Source of the DNA: Pseudomonadota bacterium
GTDB taxonomy: Bacteria > Pseudomonadota > Gammaproteobacteria > Enterobacterales > Enterobacteriaceae
NCBI GenBank assembly: GCA_023454395.1
Contig: JAEYFY010000331.1
Location: 1 to 5,644 of the forward strand
Direction: 5' to 3'
DNA length: 5,644 nucleotides
Positions 1 through 5,579 of the stretch are shown here, piece after piece. The notes below the pieces were generated by a model. That model saw only the letters and a program-made list of their open reading frames with translations. It was not told the DNA's origin and ran no database searches. Numbering within the stretch: the stretch's first letter is position 1; each line of letters begins with the position of its first letter. Position numbers and translations under genes: made by a program.

Positions 1-8
1 CAATTAAA

Positions 9-35
9 GCGTTAGTGTTAAATAACATTAATCGC
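9..35 (+). other. Hairpin in the spacer upstream of tRNA-Asp
   Basis: Bases 9-18 can pair with 25-35 through about ten base pairs, including one G-U pair and one bulged base (T32), leaving a six-base loop (19-24). No T-tract follows, so it is not an intrinsic terminator. If, as in E. coli rrnH, this tRNA is transcribed behind 5S rRNA, the hairpin would lie in the 5S-tRNA spacer and could guide RNase processing. The 5S gene itself is outside the window, so this role is inferred. Confidence 0.35.
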
Positions 36-48
36 GCAAAGAATACGC

Positions 49-125
49 GGAGCGGTAGTTCAGTTGGTTAGAATACCTGCCTGTCACGCAGGGGGTCGCG
101 GGTTCGAGTCCCGTCCGTTCCGCCA
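49..125 (+). tRNA. tRNA-Asp (anticodon GUC)
   Basis: This is a complete 77-nt tRNA gene with an encoded CCA end (123-125). The acceptor stem pairs 49-55 with 115-121 (seven pairs, one G-U), and the discriminator base is G122. The anticodon stem is 76-80 with 88-92, and the seven-base loop 81-87 carries GTC at 83-85, which reads aspartate codons GAU and GAC. The T arm contains the standard GGTTCGAGTCC. The sequence is practically the E. coli tRNA-Asp as I remember it. In E. coli, copies of this tRNA sit at the distal end of rRNA operons, and the aspU copy lies a few genes before yafD. The same neighbourhood here suggests it is the aspU equivalent, but the rRNA genes are not visible. No separate promoter is evident in the 48 bases upstream, which fits cotranscription with rRNA. 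Confidence 0.98.
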
Positions 126-136
126 ACATTAAGAAG

Positions 137-165
137 CCTAAGTCTAACGACTTAGGTTTTTTTTT
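137..165 (+). terminator. Intrinsic terminator after tRNA-Asp
   Basis: An uninterrupted 8-bp stem (137-144 with 149-156), a four-base loop TAAC and a run of nine T (157-165) form a textbook Rho-independent terminator, 11 bases past the CCA end. It should end the tRNA (and probably rRNA operon) transcript and separate it from yafD. Confidence 0.93.
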
Positions 166-291
166 GCTTAAAATTTAGAATTGAGCATAAATTAATCGGA
201 TAATTTTAGGTAAACATAACTATTATGTACAAAAATAATTACTTTTGTTGATAATGGTGTCCTTTTAAAGGGTGAGAGCGAAGCTTGGCTT

Positions 292-300
292 TGGTATACT
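292..300 (+). promoter_or_regulatory. Extended -10 promoter of yafD
   Basis: TG at 292-293, one base, then TATACT at 295-300 match the extended -10 sigma-70 element (TGnTATAAT, five of six in the hexamer). No convincing -35 lies 16-18 bases upstream, which extended -10 promoters tolerate. The expected start site is about 306-308, giving a leader of roughly 36 bases before the yafD ATG. The terminator upstream means yafD needs a promoter here. Confidence 0.6.
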
Positions 301-308
301 TTAGTTAT

Positions 309-324
309 AGCAAGATATCTTGCT
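309..324. repeat. Perfect 16-bp palindrome in the yafD leader
   Basis: AGCAAGATATCTTGCT is its own reverse complement. It starts about two bases after the predicted transcription start and ends 18 bases before the ATG. It could be an operator that blocks initiation, or a site acting on promoter escape. As RNA it has no unpaired loop, so it would fold only as a shorter hairpin. No regulator for it is visible in the window. Confidence 0.6.
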
Positions 325-332
325 GTTTATCT

Positions 333-336
333 GAGG
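333..336 (+). promoter_or_regulatory. Ribosome binding site that fixes the yafD start
   Basis: GAGG ends six bases before ATG 343, which is good spacing. The in-frame TTG at 337 directly abuts this GAGG and could not be served by it, so the coding sequence is started at 343 rather than 337. Confidence 0.75.
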
Positions 337-342
337 TTGCTA

Positions 343-1128
343 ATGGCGAAAAAACCGAATTATTCAGTGCGTTTTGTGGCAGGTCAACCTGTAGAGAGGA
401 TTGAGCCTAGCCCGCCTTTAAGTGAAAGAAAGGATACTCTACCTATTGGAATGCCCCTTTACACAGAAGGCACTCTAAAAATTGCGGTTTGGAATATCTA
501 TAAACAGCAACGACTCAATTGGCGTAATATGTTGGAAACGCTCTCAACAGATACGCATTTGCTTTTGTTACAAGAAGCGCAAACTACACCAGAGCTTGTG
601 CGTTTTGCTGGAACTCATCATTTAATTGCAGACCAAGTCCCCGCCTTGGCTTTTCAACAACACCCAGCAGGCGTGATGACATTATCAAGTTCCCATCCTA
701 TCTATTGCTGTCCTCTCAGAGAGAAAGAGCCTTTTTTACGGCTACCCAAATCAGCATTAATCACGGTATATCCATTAATTACGGGTGATCATTTAATGGT
801 CATTAATGTACATGCGATTAATTTTAGTTTTGGTGTTGATGTTTATCAGCGTCAGTTGAGCAATTTATCTGTTCACATCATGAATCATAAAGGACCTGTG
901 ATTTTAGCGGGTGATTTTAATGCGTGGAGTCGCCCAAGAGTCAATGTATTAAAACGTTTTGCAAGAACGTTAAGACTCAAAGAGGTTATTTTTGATAATG
1001 ATTGGCGTACAAAAGCCTTTGGTAAACCTTTGGATTATATTTTTTATCGTGGGTTATCGTTGAATAAAGCCGAAGTCTTAATTACAGATGCATCCGACCA
1101 TCATCCTTTAATTGCGACATTTTATTAG
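343..1128 (+). CDS. yafD: YafD, endonuclease/exonuclease/phosphatase family protein
   Basis: This 261-residue protein is close along its whole length to E. coli YafD (about 266 residues, from memory). It belongs to the EEP superfamily, Mg-dependent phosphoesterases that cut phosphodiester or phosphate-ester bonds; the physiological substrate of YafD is not established. The superfamily motifs appear in order: WNIY with Asn51, LLQEAQ with Glu78 as metal ligand, VHAINF with His157, the catalytic GDFNAW with Asp191 and Asn193, PLDYIF with Asp231, and the terminal SDHHPL with Asp252-His253. All catalytic positions look intact. There is no signal peptide or membrane segment, so it should be cytoplasmic. 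ATG 343 is preferred over the in-frame TTG at 337 because the GAGG ribosome site is correctly spaced only for the ATG. It appears to be transcribed alone, from the extended -10 promoter after the tRNA terminator. In E. coli dkgB and yafC stand between aspU and yafD, but here they do not. Confidence 0.95.
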   Translation: MAKKPNYSVRFVAGQPVERIEPSPPLSERKDTLPIGMPLYTEGTLKIAVWNIYKQQRLNWRNMLETLSTDTHLLLLQEAQTTPELVRFAGTHHLIADQVPALAFQQHPAGVMTLSSSHPIYCCPLREKEPFLRLPKSALITVYPLITGDHLMVINVHAINFSFGVDVYQRQLSNLSVHIMNHKGPVILAGDFNAWSRPRVNVLKRFARTLRLKEVIFDNDWRTKAFGKPLDYIFYRGLSLNKAEVLITDASDHHPLIATFY

Positions 1129-1150
1129 CAAGTAATTATAACACAAGTTA

Positions 1151-1181
1151 ATATTTAATTTTTTATATTCAAATTAAATAT
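1151..1181. repeat. AT-only 11-bp inverted repeat downstream of yafD
   Basis: Bases 1151-1161 are the exact reverse complement of 1171-1181, separated by nine bases. The arms contain only A and T and no T-run follows on the plus strand, so it is a poor terminator by itself. It lies 22 bases after the yafD stop and about 65 bases before the predicted operon -35. It could be a weak 3' stabiliser for yafD mRNA or an AT-rich regulator or nucleoid-protein site. Perfect pairing over 11 bp is notable, but the extreme AT content raises the chance of coincidence. Confidence 0.45.
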
Positions 1182-1245
1182 GATTATATCATCTATCAAT
1201 TAGAAATATTATTTTGTAGGTAATTTATCTATCTATTTAATCTAT

Positions 1246-1273
1246 TTGTTATATTAACGCCTTTTACTATACT
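1246..1273 (+). promoter_or_regulatory. Predicted sigma-70 promoter of the sulfur operon
   Basis: TTGTTA (1246-1251, four of six to consensus) and TATACT (1268-1273, five of six) are separated by 16 bases. The start site would be near 1280, giving a leader of about 33 bases before the first gene. It lies in a very AT-rich gap where -10-like hexamers are common, so this is the best candidate rather than a certain assignment. Confidence 0.5.
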
Positions 1274-1282
1274 TTTTTTGTC

Positions 1283-1301
1283 TATCTAATATCACTAGAT
1301 A
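1283..1301. promoter_or_regulatory. 6-bp dyad between the operon promoter and its first gene
   Basis: TATCTA (1283-1288) and TAGATA (1296-1301) form an inverted repeat with a seven-base spacer. It sits just after the predicted transcription start and immediately before the AGGA ribosome site at 1303-1306. The place suits a repressor operator or a small RNA hairpin affecting translation. The short arms and AT-rich setting make this tentative. Confidence 0.3.
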
Positions 1302-1312
1302 TAGGAAATAAA

Positions 1313-2506
1313 ATGCCAACAAAAAATATAGTTATTATTGGTGGTGGTACCGGCGGAACTATTCTTGCTAATATCCTAGCTAAAAAATTAAATGACGAAA
1401 TCTTTTCAAATAAAATTAAAATCACGCTTATTTCAGATAATCCTAATCATTATTATAAACCTGCATTTATGTATATTGCATTTAATCTTTTTTTAAAAGA
1501 AGAGCTAATGCGATCAGAAAGAAGTTTATTAAGACCTGAAATTGAATTTGTTATCGATAAAGCAGAACGTTTTGACTTTAATAATAAAGTGATTTATTGC
1601 GAGTCAAATAAAAAATATAACTATGATTTTTTAGTATTAGCAACAGGTTGCGTTCCTAGCCCTCATAGAATTGAAGGCTTAAAAGAAGCGGGAAATCATT
1701 TTTACCAATATGAAGCTGCCAGAACTCTTGCTGATAAATTAGCCAAAATTGAAAAAGGTCGTGTATTTATTACGGTTAGCTTCCCTGAAACACCTAATGT
1801 ACCTCATCAATGTGGTATTGCTCCTATGGAGACAACATTGATGCTGGATGAACTTCTTCGCCAGCGTCGGGTAAGAAATAATATAGAAATTGTTTATACC
1901 TATCCTACGGTTGCCCAACTTCTAAGAAACTGTCTGTTTATGCAACAAGAGGTTTGTGAAGTGCTTCCAGCAGTATTCTCTGAGCGAGATATTAAAGCTA
2001 AGCGAGGCTTTACGTTGAGCCATGTTGATCCTGATAAGAAAATAGCTTACTCAAAAGAGGGCGAGGAAGAGCCATTCGATATCCTGATGAGTACACCGCC
2101 GATTACTGCCGTTGAGGCAATACGTAATACTGGTTTGAGTGAACATAATAATGGTGAAGGCTGGTTACCGACTGATCCTGAAACATTGCAAGTCTATGGA
2201 TTAAATCAAGTGTATGTTCTTGGTGATACGGTTGATTTACCGATTAGTAAAGCTGGCGGTAGTTGCCATAACCAAGCTGGCGTAATTGCAAATAACATCT
2301 GTGGTGAACTTCGCTACGGTTATCCTGCTGCGATTTATGATGGTCGTGTGCAAGCGGTCGCACAAATGGGATTATCAGCAGGTATGCCATTACAGTATGA
2401 CTATAAACATGACGTAATTCCTACACCACCAACAAAGCTAGGTGGATTACTGCGTAATAGTTATAACCGAGGTTTATATTGGGCAAGCGTTAGAGGATTA
2501 TTATAG
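1313..2506 (+). CDS. Sulfide:quinone oxidoreductase-like FAD flavoprotein
   Basis: This 397-residue protein belongs to the two-dinucleotide-binding flavoprotein group that includes sulfide:quinone oxidoreductase (SQR) and flavocytochrome c sulfide dehydrogenase. SQRs oxidise sulfide to polysulfide or persulfide and reduce membrane quinone. The FAD-binding IIGGGTGG is at residues 8-15, LATGC at 109-113, and the second FAD motif VLGDTVDLP at 302-310 is followed by SKAG at 312-315. The usual NAD(P)H motif GxGxxG is missing from the second nucleotide domain (around 149-158), which argues against an NADH dehydrogenase. Cys167 in the CGIAPME motif corresponds to the first SQR redox cysteine. The usual second cysteine, in a YDG-C-type motif, appears to be Ala348, while Cys318 stands in the segment after SKAG. 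The C-terminus (376-397) is aromatic and amphipathic, as in peripheral membrane SQRs. AGGA at 1303-1306 supports the start. The first third of the gene is much more AT-rich than the rest. Family placement is firm; substrate is open, with sulfide, persulfide or methanethiol possible given the neighbouring lyase. Confidence 0.82.
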   Translation: MPTKNIVIIGGGTGGTILANILAKKLNDEIFSNKIKITLISDNPNHYYKPAFMYIAFNLFLKEELMRSERSLLRPEIEFVIDKAERFDFNNKVIYCESNKKYNYDFLVLATGCVPSPHRIEGLKEAGNHFYQYEAARTLADKLAKIEKGRVFITVSFPETPNVPHQCGIAPMETTLMLDELLRQRRVRNNIEIVYTYPTVAQLLRNCLFMQQEVCEVLPAVFSERDIKAKRGFTLSHVDPDKKIAYSKEGEEEPFDILMSTPPITAVEAIRNTGLSEHNNGEGWLPTDPETLQVYGLNQVYVLGDTVDLPISKAGGSCHNQAGVIANNICGELRYGYPAAIYDGRVQAVAQMGLSAGMPLQYDYKHDVIPTPPTKLGGLLRNSYNRGLYWASVRGLL

Positions 2507-2510
2507 GGGA
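2505..2510 (+). promoter_or_regulatory. Ribosome binding site of the DUF1641 gene, overlapping the previous stop
   Basis: AGGGGA begins inside the TAG stop of the flavoprotein gene and ends seven bases before ATG 2518. This supports the start chosen and suggests translational coupling of the two genes. Confidence 0.65.
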
Positions 2511-2517
2511 TACAATA

Positions 2518-2916
2518 ATGAGTGAAAATAACTTAAGCCCAGCAGATATTCAACTATTATCTGATGAAGATAAATTACATCTTCAACATTTATTAGAAAA
2601 AGCAAGACCATTATTAGCATTAAAACGCTTTGATAATATTGTCGATTTATTATCTTTAATTTCTGACTCAATAGATATTATGGATAATGCAACGGTTGAA
2701 AAACTTTCTGTTGCGTTTGAAGAAACATTAATTCCAGTATGGGAGTTAAGTGCTGCTTATAATATGGCAAAGAAAGAATCTATTTATCAAGATAAAAAAT
2801 ATACATTAGGTTCAACTTTTGCGTTATTAAGAAACCCTGATACGCTTAAAGGGATTTCAATTATTCTAAGAACAGTTCAAATTATCGGGGAAAATAACCA
2901 AAGAATAGAAAATTAA
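2518..2916 (+). CDS. DUF1641 family protein, probable SQR accessory
   Basis: This is a small, mostly helical protein of 132 residues with no cysteine, no signal peptide and no clear membrane span. Residues 10-55 form leucine-rich helices. The best-conserved part of DUF1641 proteins appears at about 95-124, with LGSTFALLRNPD and then a hydrophobic helix ending at IIGEN. From my knowledge of the family, DUF1641 genes often stand beside SQR-like flavoprotein genes or formate dehydrogenase genes (Bacillus YrhD beside YrhE), and their biochemical role is not settled. The gene lies 11 bp after the flavoprotein gene, with its ribosome site overlapping the previous stop, so the two are very probably cotranscribed and translationally coupled. 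Inference: it may help membrane docking, assembly or electron transfer of the flavoprotein. The lack of cysteine and of any metal-binding motif makes a redox role of its own unlikely. Confidence 0.75.
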   Translation: MSENNLSPADIQLLSDEDKLHLQHLLEKARPLLALKRFDNIVDLLSLISDSIDIMDNATVEKLSVAFEETLIPVWELSAAYNMAKKESIYQDKKYTLGSTFALLRNPDTLKGISIILRTVQIIGENNQRIEN

Positions 2917-2925
2917 TTAATAATT

Positions 2926-2930
2926 AGGAG
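2926..2930 (+). promoter_or_regulatory. Strong ribosome binding site of the methionine gamma-lyase gene
   Basis: AGGAG ends five bases before ATG 2936 and lies within the 19-bp gap after the DUF1641 gene. It is the best Shine-Dalgarno sequence in the operon, which suggests the lyase is translated well and independently of the gene before it. Confidence 0.75.
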
Positions 2931-2935
2931 ATATA

Positions 2936-4117
2936 ATGACGCAAAGTAATAAACATTTTAATACTCAAGCAATACATTATGGTTATTCTCCGTTAGATTT
3001 TCAGGGGGCGTTAGTGCCTCCTGTTTTTCAAACATCCACTTTTGTTTTTCCAACGGCACAATATGGTGCTGATTGCTTTGCAGGAAAACAAAAAGGGCAT
3101 TTTTATTCTCGGATCTCAAACCCTACTTTAGAATTGTTAGAAAGGCGCTTAGCACAATTAGAACATGGTGAAGGTGCCGTTGTTTTTTCTTCAGGAATAG
3201 GGGCAATTACGTCTAGTTGCTGGTCGTTACTTCAGCCCGGTGATGAACTTATTGCTGATATGACGCTTTATGGCTGTACTTTTACGTTTTTCAATCATGG
3301 ACTTGCTAAATTTGGTGTTAAAATAAAACATGTTGATTTAACTAACCTTGAAAAACTAAAAGAAGCAATCACAGAGAAAACAAAATTAATTTTTTTTGAA
3401 ACTCCGGCTAATCCTAATATGCGAGTGAGTGATATTGCAAAAATATCAGAAATTGCGCATCAACATCATATTTTAGTGATGGTCGATAGTACTTATTGCT
3501 CGCCTTATTTACAGCAACCTTTAAAACTTGGTGCTGATATTGTTGTGCATTCTATGACCAAATATTTATCAGGTCATGGGGATGTCACTGCGGGAGCAAT
3601 TATTACCACGCACGCCTTAGCGGATAAAATACGTGTTGAAGGTTTAAAGGATATGACGGGGGCTTGTTTATCTCCCCATGATGCCTCGTTAATATTACGA
3701 GGAATAAAAACACTGAGCATAAGGATGGAGCAGATCTGCCAAAATGCACAGCGTATCGCACAATATCTTGAAGATAATCCCAAAGTCGAAACTATCCATT
3801 ATCCTGGGCTAGTTTCTTTTCCTCAATATGAACTCGCCAAACGCCAGATGCGCTTACCCGGTGGCATGATAGCTATTGAACTAAAAGGAGGCATAAAAGC
3901 CGGTAGAGAATTTCTCAATCGTTTAGATCTTTTTAGTAGAGCCGTGAGTTTAGGAGACTGCGAATCTTTAGCACAACATCCTGCCACAATGACCCATGCC
4001 ACTTATAGTGCAGAAGAACGACAAAGACATGGAATTAGTGATGGTTTAATTCGACTATCAATTGGTCTTGAAGATGTGGAAGATTTAATTGCGGATTTAA
4101 AACAAGCTTTGGCTTAA
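2936..4117 (+). CDS. mdeA: L-methionine gamma-lyase (PLP-dependent)
   Basis: This 393-residue enzyme of the Cys/Met-metabolism PLP family (cystathionine gamma-lyase fold, usually a tetramer) should convert L-methionine to methanethiol, 2-oxobutyrate and ammonia; family members also act on homocysteine and, less well, cysteine. It aligns along its full length with Pseudomonas putida MdeA as I remember it, with residue numbers lower by two. Visible active-site residues are Tyr57 and Arg59 (GHFYSRISNPT, phosphate contact from the partner subunit), Gly87-Ile88, Tyr112 (ring stacking), Asp184 (pyridine nitrogen), the Schiff-base Lys209 in SMTKYLSGHGD, Lys238-Asp239 in GLKDMTG, and Arg373 (substrate carboxylate). 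Cys114 in LYGCTF matches Cys116 of P. putida, the residue typical of methionine gamma-lyases and absent from most cystathionine lyases and synthases, so this substrate is favoured. It is the last gene of the operon, 19 bp after DUF1641, and a terminator follows. No dedicated regulator such as MdeR is adjacent. It is cytosolic, and 2-oxobutyrate would feed propionate or isoleucine metabolism. Confidence 0.93.
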   Translation: MTQSNKHFNTQAIHYGYSPLDFQGALVPPVFQTSTFVFPTAQYGADCFAGKQKGHFYSRISNPTLELLERRLAQLEHGEGAVVFSSGIGAITSSCWSLLQPGDELIADMTLYGCTFTFFNHGLAKFGVKIKHVDLTNLEKLKEAITEKTKLIFFETPANPNMRVSDIAKISEIAHQHHILVMVDSTYCSPYLQQPLKLGADIVVHSMTKYLSGHGDVTAGAIITTHALADKIRVEGLKDMTGACLSPHDASLILRGIKTLSIRMEQICQNAQRIAQYLEDNPKVETIHYPGLVSFPQYELAKRQMRLPGGMIAIELKGGIKAGREFLNRLDLFSRAVSLGDCESLAQHPATMTHATYSAEERQRHGISDGLIRLSIGLEDVEDLIADLKQALA

Positions 4118-4145
4118 TGAAAATCGCATAATTTATAATAAAGAA

Positions 4146-4180
4146 AAAGGCTGTGAATTAATCCACAGCCTTTATTGTTT
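4146..4180. terminator. Bidirectional intrinsic terminator between convergent genes
   Basis: A 10-bp stem (4146-4155 with 4164-4173) including seven G/C-rich pairs encloses an eight-base loop. On the plus strand it runs into TTTATTGTTT. On the minus strand the A-run at 4144-4148 supplies a T-rich tail. It lies 28 bases after the lyase stop and about 40 bases beyond the permease stop, so it can end both convergent transcripts. Confidence 0.88.
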
Positions 4181-4211
4181 AGCTAGAAATTGTCTAATTC
4201 AGAAATGTGAT

Positions 4212-5579
4212 TTATTTCTGAGTCATTCTCGGCTTGATTCCCACATAATAGCCAACAGTTAAAATAGCTACCCATACCATACCGACAACCAATGCCATTC
4301 TGGTTGATTCAAAATAGCCTAAGATTGCGATAACAAACGCCATAAAGACGATAGTCAATGCTGGTGCAACAGGCCATAGTGGTACTGGAAATTTAAGCAT
4401 TTTCACTTCATCTGCGCTCATCTTACGGCGCATAGCAACTTGAGAAAGTAAAATCATTAACCATACCCAAACTGTTGCAAATGTCGCAATAGAAGCGATT
4501 AAAACAAAGATTTGCTCTGGAATAAGGTAGTTAAGTACTACGCCTAGTAACAATACGACAGACATCACAAGCACCGTCATCCAAGGCACACCATTACGGG
4601 TGAGTTTCATAAAGGATTTTGGTGCTTGTCCTTCTTGAGCCATACCGTACATCATACGACCGGCACCGAAGATATCACTGTTTATCGCAGAAATTGCGGC
4701 TGTGATAACCACAAGGTTTAAGATATTTGCTGCTGAATTGATCCCTAGATTTGAGAAAATCTGTACAAATGGGCTACCGTTATGACCAATTTGTTGCCAA
4801 GGGAAAATGCACATTAGAATGAAAATTGTCAGTACATAGAATAATAAGATACGAAACGGTACGGCATTGATAGCTTTAGGGATGGTTTTTTCAGGATCTT
4901 TAGCTTCACTGGCAGTAATACCAATGACTTCAATCCCACCAAACGCAAACATCACAATGGCAAGTGAGGCTATTACGCCTTCTATGCCATTTGGCATAAA
5001 GCCGCCGAACTCCCATAAGTTAGAGATCCCAATAGGGTGTTCAGTTTGTTGACCAAAACCATACATCATAATGACAACACCACCAATGATCATGGCGATA
5101 ATGGCGGTCACTTTAACAATAGAAAGCCAAAATTCCATTTCACCAAATATTTTCACATGGCAAAGGTTTAAGGCACCAATAAAGCAAACTATTCCTAAAA
5201 CCCATATCCACTGATCAACATCTGGGAACCAGAGTTTCATATAAAAGCCAAATGCTGTGACGTCAGCAAGACATACGATCAGCATTTCAAAAACGTAGTT
5301 CCAGCCAGTTAAGAAGCCAGCTAAAGGTCCCATATAATAGCTTGCATATTGTGAAAAAGAGCCTGCAACAGGATGATGAACTGCCATTTCACCTAATGCA
5401 CGCATAACCATAAATACTGCTGCACCACCAATAAGGTAAGCAAGTAATACAGCCGGTCCCGCTTTCTCAATGGCTGCGGCAGAGCCATAAAATAAACCTG
5501 TACCGATTGCAGAGCCAAGCGCCATGAAACGAATGTGCCGCCCTGATAATCCTCGTGAAAGTTGATTCTCTTTTTGCAT
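4212..5579 (-). CDS. proY: ProY-type amino-acid permease (APC superfamily)
   Basis: This is an inner-membrane amino-acid:proton symporter of 455 residues, in the AAT subfamily of the APC superfamily. It is closest, from memory, to E. coli ProY (about 457 residues), annotated as a cryptic proline-specific permease. The N-terminus [20 protein letters not shown] holds the helix-1 substrate-binding glycine motif (about 22-33). The amino-acid permease signature around [14 protein letters not shown] is at 224-237. About twelve hydrophobic segments can be drawn, roughly at 19-37, 43-63, 85-113, 122-138, 153-173, 199-221, 239-259, 283-299, 332-352, 356-378, 400-421 and 427-446. The length is normal and no frameshift is seen. 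ATG 5579 is the earliest possible start in this frame because TAG precedes it directly; the Shine-Dalgarno (GGGAA, eight bases upstream) is weak. It converges on the sulfur operon and is not part of it. In E. coli proY follows brnQ; what lies upstream here is outside the window. Substrate specificity cannot be read from sequence, and other neutral amino acids are possible. Confidence 0.82.
   Translation of the reverse strand: MQKENQLSRGLSGRHIRFMALGSAIGTGLFYGSAAAIEKAGPAVLLAYLIGGAAVFMVMRALGEMAVHHPVAGSFSQYASYYMGPLAGFLTGWNYVFEMLIVCLADVTAFGFYMKLWFPDVDQWIWVLGIVCFIGALNLCHVKIFGEMEFWLSIVKVTAIIAMIIGGVVIMMYGFGQQTEHPIGISNLWEFGGFMPNGIEGVIASLAIVMFAFGGIEVIGITASEAKDPEKTIPKAINAVPFRILLFYVLTIFILMCIFPWQQIGHNGSPFVQIFSNLGINSAANILNLVVITAAISAINSDIFGAGRMMYGMAQEGQAPKSFMKLTRNGVPWMTVLVMSVVLLLGVVLNYLIPEQIFVLIASIATFATVWVWLMILLSQVAMRRKMSADEVKMLKFPVPLWPVAPALTIVFMAFVIAILGYFESTRMALVVGMVWVAILTVGYYVGIKPRMTQK

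Noticed and set aside
225..251. Eight-codon ORF between tRNA-Asp and yafD
   Set aside because: There is no ribosome binding site before its ATG, it stops quickly at TGA, and it has no recognisable peptide feature.
337..342. TTG at 337 as the start of yafD
   Set aside because: It directly abuts the GAGG ribosome site with no spacing; ATG 343, two codons later, has proper spacing.
1165..1190. ATATTC...GATTATAT as a possible binding site for a sulfide-responsive ArsR-type repressor (BigR/SqrR-like)
   Set aside because: The arms match imperfectly, the site is about 80 bases upstream of the predicted promoter and overlaps an AT-only inverted repeat, and no such regulator gene is in the window.
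3390..3397. Run of eight T within the lyase gene (and seven T at 1488-1494 in the flavoprotein gene) as phase-variation tracts
   Set aside because: Both reading frames continue intact through them, and runs of this length are expected by chance in AT-rich coding DNA.
3574..3783. Minus-strand open frame of 69 codons
   Set aside because: It lies wholly inside the methionine gamma-lyase gene, which is intact with all active-site residues; the antisense translation resembles no known family and no ribosome site was apparent.
2936..4117. Cystathionine gamma-lyase or gamma-synthase as the product
   Set aside because: Cys114 in LYGCTF and the close full-length resemblance to P. putida methionine gamma-lyase favour the methionine-cleaving enzyme, although side activities on cysteine or homocysteine remain likely.
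4200..4220. Dyad CAGAAAT / ATTTCTG over the permease stop codon
   Set aside because: It is a 7-bp AT-rich stem with no T-run after it on either strand; the strong terminator at 4146-4180 already explains termination.
4867..5052. Plus-strand open frame of 61 codons
   Set aside because: It is antisense within the clearly coding permease gene, and its translation looks like a composition shadow of membrane-segment codons.
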